Shown piece after piece: positions 41,331-49,433 of a stretch of DNA of 50,400 nucleotides; the first letter of the stretch is position 1; each line of letters begins with the position of its first letter. The translations under genes were made by a program, and so were the position numbers. Below the pieces are notes generated by a model. It saw only the letters and a list, made by a program, of their open reading frames with translations, was not told the DNA's origin and made no database searches. This DNA is from Bradyrhizobium monzae (lineage in GTDB: Bacteria; Pseudomonadota; Alphaproteobacteria; Rhizobiales; Xanthobacteraceae): positions 1-50,400 of the forward strand of contig NZ_JAIRDQ010000020.1 in assembly GCF_021458635.1 (NCBI RefSeq), read 5' to 3'.

Positions 41331-42332
41331 CTATTTCTGCCGGCGCGCATAAGAGACGGGATAGGCGCCCGATCTCGCGTTGATCATGGGGTCTTGCGGT
41401 TCGATGCCCGGCGGAAGTGCATTCGGCAAGAACAGCAATTCTCGCTGCACTTGATCATTGTTCTGCGCGACCTTGGTTACTGAGATCGTGCCCAGCTCTA
41501 CAATTTGGCGAGTGTCGGGCCACGCTACTGATGGATCATCGAGCTTGTCTTCGGTGGCCGCAACTTGAACCACCAATCTGAAGCTCACGGGCCCCTGCTC
41601 CACCCGCGCCCGAATTTCAGCACTCAAGTAATCCTCGGCCTTCTTGGCCGCTTCGCTGTCGCTCAGATAATGAGCGCCGGCCATTGGCAGAAACTGATAG
41701 CGACCAAACGTGACCTGCCCCTCTCCATCCGTAAACTTAAAGGTGTTTACGCCATAGTATGGCAGCGTGCCGTAACCCACGGGCGCTGGTTTTGGTGCGG
41801 TAAGGAATGCCTTCGCGACCGGACGGGTACCAAGATAACTATCGAGCTGCGTCGGTTTGCTCGCATTCGCTCCGCTGTTCCCCAGCGCGATCAACAAGTC
41901 GCGGAAATCGTCGGCCGTCGACGACGGAAAGCCGTTGAACGAGTGGGCGACGATGTCGGTGTCCGTGCCATCGGGTAGTCTGAACTTGATTGCCAATCCG
42001 CGAGGGCTGGCCAGCCCTTGATTGTCGGGAATGTTGGGAATTCCCGCAAAATTTGAAAATCGCACTGTTACGGGGACAGCCGTTTGCTGCAGGTGAGGTG
42101 CCTTGCTGATCGTGGAGGCCTTCGGGCTGGGCGTGAAACTGCCCTCCAGCACAATGCCCTTTGCATGAACGGCGCGCGCACCGGGATGCGAGCCGAACAC
42201 CCCGTTCAACGCGTCCACAAGTTGTTCGGGCGTAGACGCCTGCACACGCGGTGGAGCGGACGTCGTCTGGGCGCCAGCAGGGTTCATGAGAAGAGAAATT
42301 GCGAACACAAACAGTGGCAACGGACGGGACAT
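41331..42332 (-). CDS. Exported catalase-related peroxidase
   Basis: A 333-residue protein with a signal peptide (residues 1-21) and a small catalase fold as in SrpA-type proteins. The distal histidine is in RAVHAKGIVLEGSF (about residue 56), RFSNFAGIPNIPDNQG follows, and a C-terminal tyrosine-containing AYPVSYARR probably holds the proximal haem ligand. It is much shorter than a classical catalase. The classical distal asparagine position is not obvious. AAGGAGC precedes the ATG. Role: periplasmic peroxide removal or organic peroxidase. Confidence 0.85.
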   Translation of the reverse strand: MSRPLPLFVFAISLLMNPAGAQTTSAPPRVQASTPEQLVDALNGVFGSHPGARAVHAKGIVLEGSFTPSPKASTISKAPHLQQTAVPVTVRFSNFAGIPNIPDNQGLASPRGLAIKFRLPDGTDTDIVAHSFNGFPSSTADDFRDLLIALGNSGANASKPTQLDSYLGTRPVAKAFLTAPKPAPVGYGTLPYYGVNTFKFTDGEGQVTFGRYQFLPMAGAHYLSDSEAAKKAEDYLSAEIRARVEQGPVSFRLVVQVAATEDKLDDPSVAWPDTRQIVELGTISVTKVAQNNDQVQRELLFLPNALPPGIEPQDPMINARSGAYPVSYARRQK

Positions 42333-42609
42333 ACTTAAGCTCCTTAGCTAGATAAGAAGGCCCTCTCCAGCTGCGGCCGTTGTGGCCGTCGCGAGAGAGG
42401 TCGATTTCGATAGCCGCTCAGCGCGGCCGGCACACACAGAAACGAAGTTTTTCGACGCGTCCGGTGAACTGACCAACTTGCCTCAACGCGCGACCACCAA
42501 TATGGACACGCTGGTCCAAGCTAGAGGAGCTCGCCCGCCACGGGTTCGTAAAAGCTGCTGTGAAGACACGGTCGTGGTATGGCGTCAATTCCGCGCGCGG
42601 CGGCCTCTA

Positions 42610-43617
42610 TCAGCCCAATAAGAAGTGGCGTATCTCGTCGACCACGATGCCGCCCTCTGTCTCAAGCGCAAAGTGGCCGGTATCCAGAAACACGATGCGT
42701 GCGGCGGGAATGTCTCGCCGAAACGCCTCGGCGCCCGCAGGGGCAAAGAATGGATCATTCTTTCCCCAGACGGCGAGTAACTTCGGCTGCCGTTCGCGAA
42801 AGAACGCCTGGTAAAGTGGATAGCGTTCGATATTGCGCTTGTAGTCAAGCTTAAGGTCGATCTGCAGGTCCGCATTTCCAGGTCGAGCGAGAATCGCCGC
42901 ATCAAGCGTATAGGATTCCGGCTCGATATTGGATGGATCGGCAACACCATGGAAATAAGCCTCCCTTACGCCTTGGAGCGTCATGCGAGCGCGGATGGGT
43001 TCACGCTTGTCGGGGCTTGGACTGGCCCAATAGGCTCGTAACGGATCCCACGCCTGCTCTCTCAGGCCTTCGACATAGGCATTGCCGTTCTGGCTGATGA
43101 GTCCAGCAACACGTTCTGGATATGTCAGCGCCAGATCCCAACCGACCGGCGCGCCATAATCAAAGACGTAGAGGAAGTAACGCTTGAGCTCCAACACGTC
43201 GACGAACGCCGTTAGCGTGCGGGAAAGGGACTCGAAGTCGAACCGATAGTTACGTTCTGCCGGAATTTGTGTGAAACCGAACGACGGAAGGTCTGGCGCG
43301 ATCAGCCGAAATCGATCCGCAAGCTTTGGCATCAGATGACGAAAGTAAAAGGATGAATTTGCGAAGCCGTGCAACAGGATCAATAGGGGAGCGTCCGCAG
43401 GACCGGCTTCGCGATAGAAGACGTCAACGCCGTCGGCGCGTACCCACTTGTGCCTGATCTCTGTTGACGGCTGAGGCTGCGAAGCGTGAACGGAAAGAGT
43501 AGTTCCTAGACCAACGGCTGTAACGCTGCCGGCCACCACCGCGCGTCGCGTGGGTTCGAGTGAGCCTGCATAGGGCGCGAACATTGGCGATCTGGATGAA
43601 GATGGCAACCGAGACAT
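42610..43617 (-). CDS. Tat-exported alpha/beta hydrolase with Asp nucleophile
   Basis: About 335 residues. The N-terminus has a twin-arginine motif (TRRAVVAGSVTAVG) and hydrophobic stretch, indicating Tat export. The hydrolase domain has LLHGFANSSFYFRHLM for the oxyanion region, the nucleophile elbow FDYGAPVGW with Asp153, and a C-terminal DTGHFALETEG with the catalytic histidine. An aspartate nucleophile is shared by haloalkane dehalogenases and epoxide hydrolases, but the HDWG and HGNP motifs of true dehalogenases are not present. Start could be ATG at 43617 or 43584. The gap 43618-43878 shows nothing recognisable. Confidence 0.78.
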   Translation of the reverse strand: MSRLPSSSRSPMFAPYAGSLEPTRRAVVAGSVTAVGLGTTLSVHASQPQPSTEIRHKWVRADGVDVFYREAGPADAPLLILLHGFANSSFYFRHLMPKLADRFRLIAPDLPSFGFTQIPAERNYRFDFESLSRTLTAFVDVLELKRYFLYVFDYGAPVGWDLALTYPERVAGLISQNGNAYVEGLREQAWDPLRAYWASPSPDKREPIRARMTLQGVREAYFHGVADPSNIEPESYTLDAAILARPGNADLQIDLKLDYKRNIERYPLYQAFFRERQPKLLAVWGKNDPFFAPAGAEAFRRDIPAARIVFLDTGHFALETEGGIVVDEIRHFLLG

Positions 43618-43878
43618 TTGATTACACCAAATCTTGGGGGTGGTTTTGGCCCACTTGGAAGTCATGGCCGCTCCAGGTCTTCCGCATGCAGGCCACGTTC
43701 GTGGGGTTGACCCTGTGCGGTGGCCTCCTGAAGCACCTGCCCACCCTCGTCGGCACTGCGTCGAACCTAATCTGCGACCATGACGATCCGCGCAAGCGGC
43801 ATCTGCTTTCGGGGACATTGATCCGGATTGACAACTGCCCAGCCCGCCACCAGTCGGATTGAGGCGGCGCCCTCCAGA

Positions 43879-44271
43879 TTAATGCAGTTCACCGGTTATA
43901 AACTGAGCTCGTCCCATACCGAATGACCAGTCCTCGTCGGCATTGATCACAAAGTTGATAACGAGATCATTTGGAGCGATGCCACAGGCCGACGACAATC
44001 TGTCGGCAAGCAGTCGATAGAATTCGAGCTTCATTGCTCTCTCGCGTGGACGGCTCGTCAGCTGCAGCATGACGAGCTTGTCCGTCCGTTCGATACCAAG
44101 TCCAGTGTCGAGTGCAACGACGCAAGACCGCGGATGCTGGTGAACGACCTGATAGCGATCGCGTGCCGGCACATGGAGCGTCTCAACCAACACCTCATGA
44201 GTAACATCCAAGAGTTTCTGGAGCTCGACGTTGCTCCATCCCTCGATCACATCAAACCGAAGAAACGGCAT
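43879..44271 (-). CDS. Tautomerase-superfamily malonate semialdehyde decarboxylase-like
   Basis: A 130-residue protein. After removal of Met1 the chain starts with Pro1, the catalytic proline of the superfamily. Counting from it, Asp37, Arg73, Arg75, Trp114, Phe116 and Phe123 fall exactly where the Pseudomonas malonate semialdehyde decarboxylase has its active-site residues, and ADEDWSFGMGRAQFITGEL matches that enzyme's C-terminal stretch. The predicted reaction is malonate semialdehyde to acetaldehyde and CO2, possibly with promiscuous hydratase activity. AGGAG lies seven bases before the ATG. Confidence 0.85.
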   Translation of the reverse strand: MPFLRFDVIEGWSNVELQKLLDVTHEVLVETLHVPARDRYQVVHQHPRSCVVALDTGLGIERTDKLVMLQLTSRPRERAMKLEFYRLLADRLSSACGIAPNDLVINFVINADEDWSFGMGRAQFITGELH

Positions 44272-44730
44272 TCGTGAACTCCTTGTCTGACTGGCGTCCG
44301 CTCATTGGTTGGGATCTGCGCCATATATCTCGCGTCGCCCCACAACCGGGATCGACCCTAAGTTGCGCTCATGACTTTTCGATGTCCCACCTGCCTGAAG
44401 CCACCATGAAAACCAGCAAGACCGCTTGCATCTTTTCCCGCTGCGTCAGGCAACACATTAGAAAATCAGATGACTGTCATCGGCTCCACAGATGACTCGT
44501 TATCGACTTAACTCTGATATCAGAACCGATGGTGCCATGTCGCAGGCCACCGCGATCACCGAGCTACGCAAAGGGTTGGGCGCTGAATCAAGCTGACGCC
44601 CCGCGAAAAATACGAACTAGCATGGGCATTACCATCATTGCGCTTTCTGCAATAATGTGTTGTCGGGCGACAGCATTTCCTGCCGGTCCGCTCACAGCTA
44701 TTTGGGAGTTGCAACAGGAGAACGACCCAA
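44272..44730. promoter_or_regulatory. Long divergent gap with a 12-bp palindrome
   Basis: 459 bases between the tautomerase and GST genes with no convincing coding sequence. It contains a perfect palindrome TCTGATATCAGA at 44513-44524 and, just before it, an inverted repeat GTCATC-N9-GATGAC at 44476-44496. Both are candidate operators. No regulator gene is adjacent; a small open frame from 44529 is not recognisable. Confidence 0.45.
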
Positions 44731-45339
44731 ATGAACCAGCACATTCGACTCTACGGCGGCAAGTTGTCCGGTCACAGCCATCGTGTGGAGTTGTTTCTTA
44801 GACTTCTCGATCTGCCATTCGAGTTCATCGCGACGCCCCCACCTGAGCGCAAGCTTCCGGCGTTCCTGGCTATGAACGCTTTCGGCGAAATCCCGGTTAT
44901 CGACGACAATGGCGTGATTATCGCTGACTCGAATGCGATTCTTGTCTACCTCGCCACTCGTTACGACGACTCCAGAACTTGGTTGCCCACGGACCCGGTC
45001 GAACTCGCCCAGGTTCAGCGTTGGCTCTCCGTTGCTGCCGGCCCGCTCGCGTTTGGCCCCGCAACCGCTCGTCTTGGCACCGTGTTTGGACGATCGGTAG
45101 ATCGTGAGCGGTCCATCGAGCTGGCGAATCGGCTTTTCAGGGTGATGGACGAGCATCTCGCAGAACGGAAGTTCGTGGCGACCGGCCTGCCCACTGTGGC
45201 TGACATCGCATGCTACAGCTATACGCGCGCCGCACCGGAAGGCGGCGTGTCGTTGAAGCCTCATCAGAACATCGTTCGATGGCTTGAGCGGATCGAGGCT
45301 TTGCCAAAGTTCGAGTCAATGCCGCCGGCGCCCCGATAG
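44731..45339 (+). CDS. Glutathione S-transferase family protein
   Basis: A 202-residue GST: thioredoxin-like N-terminal domain with YGGKLSGHSHRVELFLRLL, NAFGEIPVIDDNGVIIADSNAIL (cis-proline and glutathione contact) and a helical C-terminal domain with LPTVADIACYSYTR. The substrate is unknown; relatives detoxify electrophiles. AGGAG precedes the ATG. It is the first of a colinear group with two FMN split-barrel genes and a LysE exporter. Confidence 0.87.
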   Translation: MNQHIRLYGGKLSGHSHRVELFLRLLDLPFEFIATPPPERKLPAFLAMNAFGEIPVIDDNGVIIADSNAILVYLATRYDDSRTWLPTDPVELAQVQRWLSVAAGPLAFGPATARLGTVFGRSVDRERSIELANRLFRVMDEHLAERKFVATGLPTVADIACYSYTRAAPEGGVSLKPHQNIVRWLERIEALPKFESMPPAPR

Positions 45340-45360
45340 CAGGTTCGTAGCGAGTGCATC

Positions 45361-46323
45361 ATGATGCCGGAACGCGACTCGTCACCGTTTCACTCGGGTG
45401 AACTTGAAGTCCAGCGGCGGGCTGGTGTGGATGAAAACATCCACAAGCGTGCCAAGGTGGCGATTCGAAAGCAGATGCCGGAACAGCATCGGGATTTCTT
45501 CACCAACCTAACTTATGTCTTTGTCGGGTGCGCTGACAAGGACGGGCGGCCAAGCGCGTCGGTCCTGACTGGACCGCGAGGCTTCATATCGTCGCCAGAT
45601 CCGACGCGCCTGCTGGTGGGCGTTGGCCGGTCTGCGGACGACCCCTTGAACGAGAATCTAGTGGCGGGCGCGAATTTGGGACTGCTAGGTCTGGACCTGA
45701 CCAATCGACGGCGAAACAGGCTCAACGGACGAACTATAAACGTCGATGCCGACGGCTTTGAGCTTATCGTGCATCAAAGCTTCGGCAATTGCGCCAAATA
45801 CATCCAAATCCGCAAAGGAATAACCGCGGATAGCCTCGGGTCCGGCCAGAAGCCGAGATTTGAATTCAAACAGCTCAACGATCGGGTGAAACATGTCATT
45901 CGAAACGCAGACACATTTTTTGTAGCATCCTGCACTCCAGCACAGGACGGGGTTTCCGACTCTTATGACTGCGATATATCTCATCGTGGTGGACGCCCCG
46001 GATTCGTCCTTGCCAGCGATCACGAGATAACTGTGCCTGACTTCTCCGGTAACCTGTACTTCAATACGTTAGGCAACTTTTCAGTCCATCCATATGCAGC
46101 GTTGCTTTTCATCGATTTTTCGACCGGCGATCTGGTTCACATTCGCGGCCGCGTTGAAATTCTTTGGAACGATCCGCGGATAGCCGGCTATTCAGGCGCC
46201 CAAAGGGCCTGGCGATTACATGTCGGAGATGGATACTTGGCGGAAAGCGCGTCCATTCGGTCCGATCCTGGCATCGAATTTTCGCCCTTTACCTCCACGA
46301 CAGGACTTTGGGAAAGTCACTAA
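45361..46323 (+). CDS. Pyridoxamine-phosphate-oxidase-like FMN split-barrel protein
   Basis: A 320-residue protein with two split-barrel-like halves. The first has QHRDFFTNLTYVFVGCADKDGRPSASVLTG and the second NADTFFVASCTPAQDG, HRGGRPGFV and NFSVHPYAALLFIDF. Relatives are often fused to a ferredoxin reductase; this one is not. FMN-dependent oxidation or reduction is likely but the substrate is unknown. It starts 22 bases after the GST stop. Confidence 0.78.
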   Translation: MMPERDSSPFHSGELEVQRRAGVDENIHKRAKVAIRKQMPEQHRDFFTNLTYVFVGCADKDGRPSASVLTGPRGFISSPDPTRLLVGVGRSADDPLNENLVAGANLGLLGLDLTNRRRNRLNGRTINVDADGFELIVHQSFGNCAKYIQIRKGITADSLGSGQKPRFEFKQLNDRVKHVIRNADTFFVASCTPAQDGVSDSYDCDISHRGGRPGFVLASDHEITVPDFSGNLYFNTLGNFSVHPYAALLFIDFSTGDLVHIRGRVEILWNDPRIAGYSGAQRAWRLHVGDGYLAESASIRSDPGIEFSPFTSTTGLWESH

Positions 46324-46394
46324 GTTGCTGTAACACGACGGCGCAACTCGTTTGCGCGTCACCTGAACGATCCTTCGACAGAACGGAGAACACC

Positions 46395-47023
46395 ATGTAT
46401 GTGCCCCCGGCCTTCAGGGACGATGACCTGGATAACATCCGAGCGACGATCCGCTCTGCTCGGCTGCCCAATCTGGTCACCGCCACGGCAGACGGGCCCA
46501 TTGCGACGCCCGTGCCGCTGTGCCTCGATGAGACGGAAGGCGAGCGCGGCATGCTGTACGGGCACGTGGCAAAGGCCAATCCACAATGGAAGACCTCCCC
46601 GATCGGCGAAGCCCTCGCAATCTTTATGGGTCCGGAAGCCTATGTGACGCCCTCCTGGTACGCCACCAAGCAAGAAACCGGGAAGGTCGTGCCGACATGG
46701 AACTACATCGCTGTCCACGCCTATGGACCGGTTGATTTCTTCCATGATCATGAACGCTTGCTGGAGGTTGTCACACGCCTTACGAACATTCACGAGAGGC
46801 CGCGCGCGACGCCTTGGACCGTTGATGACGCTCCCGCCGATTTCATCGCAGCACAGTTGCGCGGGATCGTTGGGGTTCGCATTCCGTCACCAGGTTCGAA
46901 GGCAAGCGCAAGATGAGCCAGAACCGTCCCGAAGCTGACCGCACCCGCGTCGCCGTCGGCCTTGCGGCAAGCGAGGAGCCGAGGGATCGAGAAGTGGGGC
47001 TGCTCATCCCGGTTCAGGGCTGA
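46395..47023 (+). pseudogene. PaiB-like FMN-binding protein with a frameshift
   Basis: Starts MYVPPAFRDDDLDNIRATI at the ATG 46395, after GGAGA, and contains YGHVAKANPQW and YVTPSWYATKQETGKVVPTWNY, all typical of PaiB negative regulators. The frame ends early at 46916 after VRIPSPGSKASAR. A second frame from about 46889 supplies the missing family C-terminus TRFEGKRKMSQNRPEADR and ends at 47023. Loss of one base in an isoleucine codon near 46887 explains both. The 173-residue product may still fold, but it is shorter than the usual 200 or so residues. Confidence 0.75.
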
Positions 47024-47062
47024 GGCGAGAGTTCCCCAAATTAACGCGATCACGGGTAAACG

Positions 47063-47689
47063 ATGCTTGGCTTTCAGACCCTAATTTTGTTCTTGGCAGC
47101 GGCCGTCGTTGTCGCAATCACACCGGGGCCAGGCATCTTCTACATCGTAGGGCGAACGCTTGCCGGCGGGCGCACGGAAGGATTGGCATCGAGCCTTGGC
47201 CTCGGTCTCGGCGGGCTTGTGCACGTTTTCGGCGGTGCCGTCGGCATATCTGCGCTCATCATGGCAAGCACGGAGGCGTTTACTTTTCTGAAGATCGCCG
47301 GGTCGCTGTATCTCATCTGGCTCGGGATCAAGACATGGTGCGAAGCTCGCGTCATCGAACCAACAGGGCTTCAAACGACGGGGGTGCATCGCGCCTTTCG
47401 CGAAGGCATGGTGGTCGAAGCGCTCAACCCGAAGACGGCCGCCTTCTTTCTCGCCTTCATCCCTCAATTCGTCGACCCAACCGCGCACGTCGCCACGCAG
47501 TTCATCGTGCTTGGGCTCATCTCGGTTGCACTCAACACAAGCGTCGACTTAATCGTGACCTATTGGGCTGCGAAGGCGAGAGCCGGGCTCGCAAAGCGAC
47601 CATCGTTCATTGCCATGACACGACAAGCGTCGGGCGCTGTCATGTGCGGACTGGGAACGACGTTATTGTTTGCTCGTCGTGCAACTTGA
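47063..47689 (+). CDS. LysE/RhtB-family exporter
   Basis: A 208-residue membrane protein with about six helices: ITPGPGIFYIVGRTLAGGRTEG in the first third, GSLYLIWLGIKTW in the middle and FREGMVVEALNPKTAAFFLAFIPQFV afterwards, all family marks. Members export amino acids or related small molecules. It follows the PaiB-like gene on the same strand, and PaiB neighbours often control such exporters. Its 3' end is close to the XRE-cupin pseudogene on the other strand. Confidence 0.87.
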   Translation: MLGFQTLILFLAAAVVVAITPGPGIFYIVGRTLAGGRTEGLASSLGLGLGGLVHVFGGAVGISALIMASTEAFTFLKIAGSLYLIWLGIKTWCEARVIEPTGLQTTGVHRAFREGMVVEALNPKTAAFFLAFIPQFVDPTAHVATQFIVLGLISVALNTSVDLIVTYWAAKARAGLAKRPSFIAMTRQASGAVMCGLGTTLLFARRAT

Positions 47690-47711
47690 AGCCACCCGCA
47701 ACAGAAAGCTA

Positions 47712-48146
47712 GTCGCCCTTGGGCGATCACAACCAGCGCTGAAGCCGGCTCTGACGTCATTGCCGTCAGCTTGTGGGGTATTGTCGAATTCGAACTGAAC
47801 GCAATCGCCGGGATTGAGTATCTCCTTCCGCTTCCCGATGTGCAACTCGATCTTGCCTGTCAGAATGAACAGAATTTCCTCACCCTCGTGATGGCTCATG
47901 ATGCGACCGCGCTGGGCTGTACGGCCCGGGCGAACAATGAAGGCACGCATCAGGCGGTCGGCAGCAAGGCCCGCTACCAGCGATAGATAGGTGCCTGGCT
48001 CACCCGGCTTTCCGTCCCTGGCGCGCACGATCGCGACAGGATTCTCGTCGTCGTTCTGTCCGTACACCCGATCCAGCGTTGTCCGAGTGCTTGGGCGATC
48101 TTGAGCGCCGATCCTATGGAGGGCGATTTCCGAGACCGAGCTCAAG
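47712..48146 (-). pseudogene. Broken second copy of the XRE-cupin regulator
   Basis: The cupin half is almost identical in pattern to the intact gene at 6920-7453: GKPGEPGTYLSLVAGLAADR, then RGRIMSHHEGEEILFILTG and GDCVQF. The helix-turn-helix is lost except for SPSIGSALKIAQALG near 48100. There are at least two frameshifts, near 48080 and near 47785, after which PHKLTAMTSEPASALVVIA appears in a different frame. The right end merges with the 3' end of the MFS gene, so a deletion joined the two genes. Confidence 0.8.
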
Positions 48147-49304
48147 GACGAATGCTAGTGCGAGAGCTGCGGTGCCAATGAGGAACAGCAGACGATAGTC
48201 CCCTCCGCTGCTCTGAAAGACCAAAGACAGTCCAAATGCGGCTAACGCCTGCATGACAGCAAAGCTGGTCGTCGCCACGCTCCAAGCCACCTTCTGCGAC
48301 GCATGATCGTGTGGAACCAGTTCGTGAACACGTCCGAGCACCAAGATCACAATACCCGGCGTAAACGCTCCGACGACCAAGCTCGATAACATGAGACCTG
48401 CTGTCCCAAGATGTAGTGCTGGCAATCCGACCGCAAAGGCCTGAAGAGCATAGGCGACGCGCAATGCGTTGCGTGGCCCGATCCGGTCCGCCAATTGGCC
48501 GGTGAGCAAAGGTCCGACGATCGCGCCGACACCGAAGAGGACCCAATAGTGTGCACCCGCCTGCACACCTTGCCCGAGGCCACGCGCGACAAAGTCGACC
48601 AGGAACAGCATGTGGGGCACGAGCCCCACCGCGTTGAGGCCGTACTCTATATAGAGAAGCCATAGCGGCAGCGCTCTTCGGGGTGCACGCGTGCGGATTG
48701 GAAGCGCTGGTGGCGGCGCCTTGGGCCATCCGCTCCATGCGATCGCGGTCAATACGAACGCTAGAGTTCCGAGACCCATCCATGCCTGCTTCAAACCGAG
48801 GTCGAGCAGCAGCGGCACGAGGCTACCAGACGCGGCAATGCCCACGCCAACCCCCGTGAAGATGACGCCCCCGGCAAGGCCACGCCGTGAGGGCGCCACG
48901 TGTGAAAGAACGGTCGGCGCCGCCAGGACCATAAGGACTCCGCCCGCAAACCCCGAAGCAAGGCGCCAGGAGAAGAACCAGGCGAACGAGACCGGGAATG
49001 CACAGGCGAAGAATGCGGCCGAGGCGAGCAGCATCATCGTACGTATCAAAGAAGCCGCCGAACTGACCTTGAGCATGGGATGCGCCAGCAAGGCACCGGC
49101 CAAATACCCGGCCAGATTGGCTGCCCCGATGTAGGCAGCGGCGGAGGCGCCGAACCAGTGCGCGCCGACCACCGCAGGAAGAAGGGGCGTGTAAGCGAAA
49201 CGTGCGAGCCCTATTCCGACTAGAGTTGCGCATAGGCCGGCTGATACTGCAGGCCAAGTCCGCGACGCCGGTGCCAGCCGTGACACGCTGTCCTCGTGGT
49301 CCAT
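48114..49304 (-). CDS. MFS transporter, YbfB/YjiJ type
   Basis: About 396 residues with twelve hydrophobic segments. The start of the domain (GLCATLVGIGLARFAYTPLLP) and GGVIFTGVGVGIAASGSLVP in the middle are typical of the YbfB/YjiJ exporter group. The ATG at 49304 is my choice; ATG at 49316 is also in frame. The last ten residues (LELGLGNRPP) run into sequence derived from the neighbouring XRE-cupin pseudogene, so the original C-terminus was probably lost. It is divergent from a LysR gene, which probably regulates it. Confidence 0.83.
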   Translation of the reverse strand: MDHEDSVSRLAPASRTWPAVSAGLCATLVGIGLARFAYTPLLPAVVGAHWFGASAAAYIGAANLAGYLAGALLAHPMLKVSSAASLIRTMMLLASAAFFACAFPVSFAWFFSWRLASGFAGGVLMVLAAPTVLSHVAPSRRGLAGGVIFTGVGVGIAASGSLVPLLLDLGLKQAWMGLGTLAFVLTAIAWSGWPKAPPPALPIRTRAPRRALPLWLLYIEYGLNAVGLVPHMLFLVDFVARGLGQGVQAGAHYWVLFGVGAIVGPLLTGQLADRIGPRNALRVAYALQAFAVGLPALHLGTAGLMLSSLVVGAFTPGIVILVLGRVHELVPHDHASQKVAWSVATTSFAVMQALAAFGLSLVFQSSGGDYRLLFLIGTAALALAFVLELGLGNRPP

Positions 49305-49433
49305 TGGAATACACATCCTCTTCAGAAAATCACAAGCTGCAAAATACTCCTTCTCCGGAATTCCAAATAATGATTAGATAAGATAATAACCATCTCATCT
49401 AGAGATACGTCCGTGTTGGGAGAAGGCCTCGCG

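Noticed and set aside
42333..42609. Gap between the peroxidase and hydrolase genes as a hidden gene
   Set aside because: Only short frames in mixed phases, with no start signal or recognisable protein.
42610..43617. Calling the Asp-nucleophile hydrolase a haloalkane dehalogenase
   Set aside because: The nucleophile elbow is FDYG instead of HDWG, and the oxyanion segment is HGFA instead of HGNP, so the halide-binding tryptophan is missing.
43618..43878. Open frame of 100 codons on the plus strand in the hydrolase upstream gap
   Set aside because: No ribosome site, no family resemblance, and part of it is antisense to the hydrolase N-terminus.
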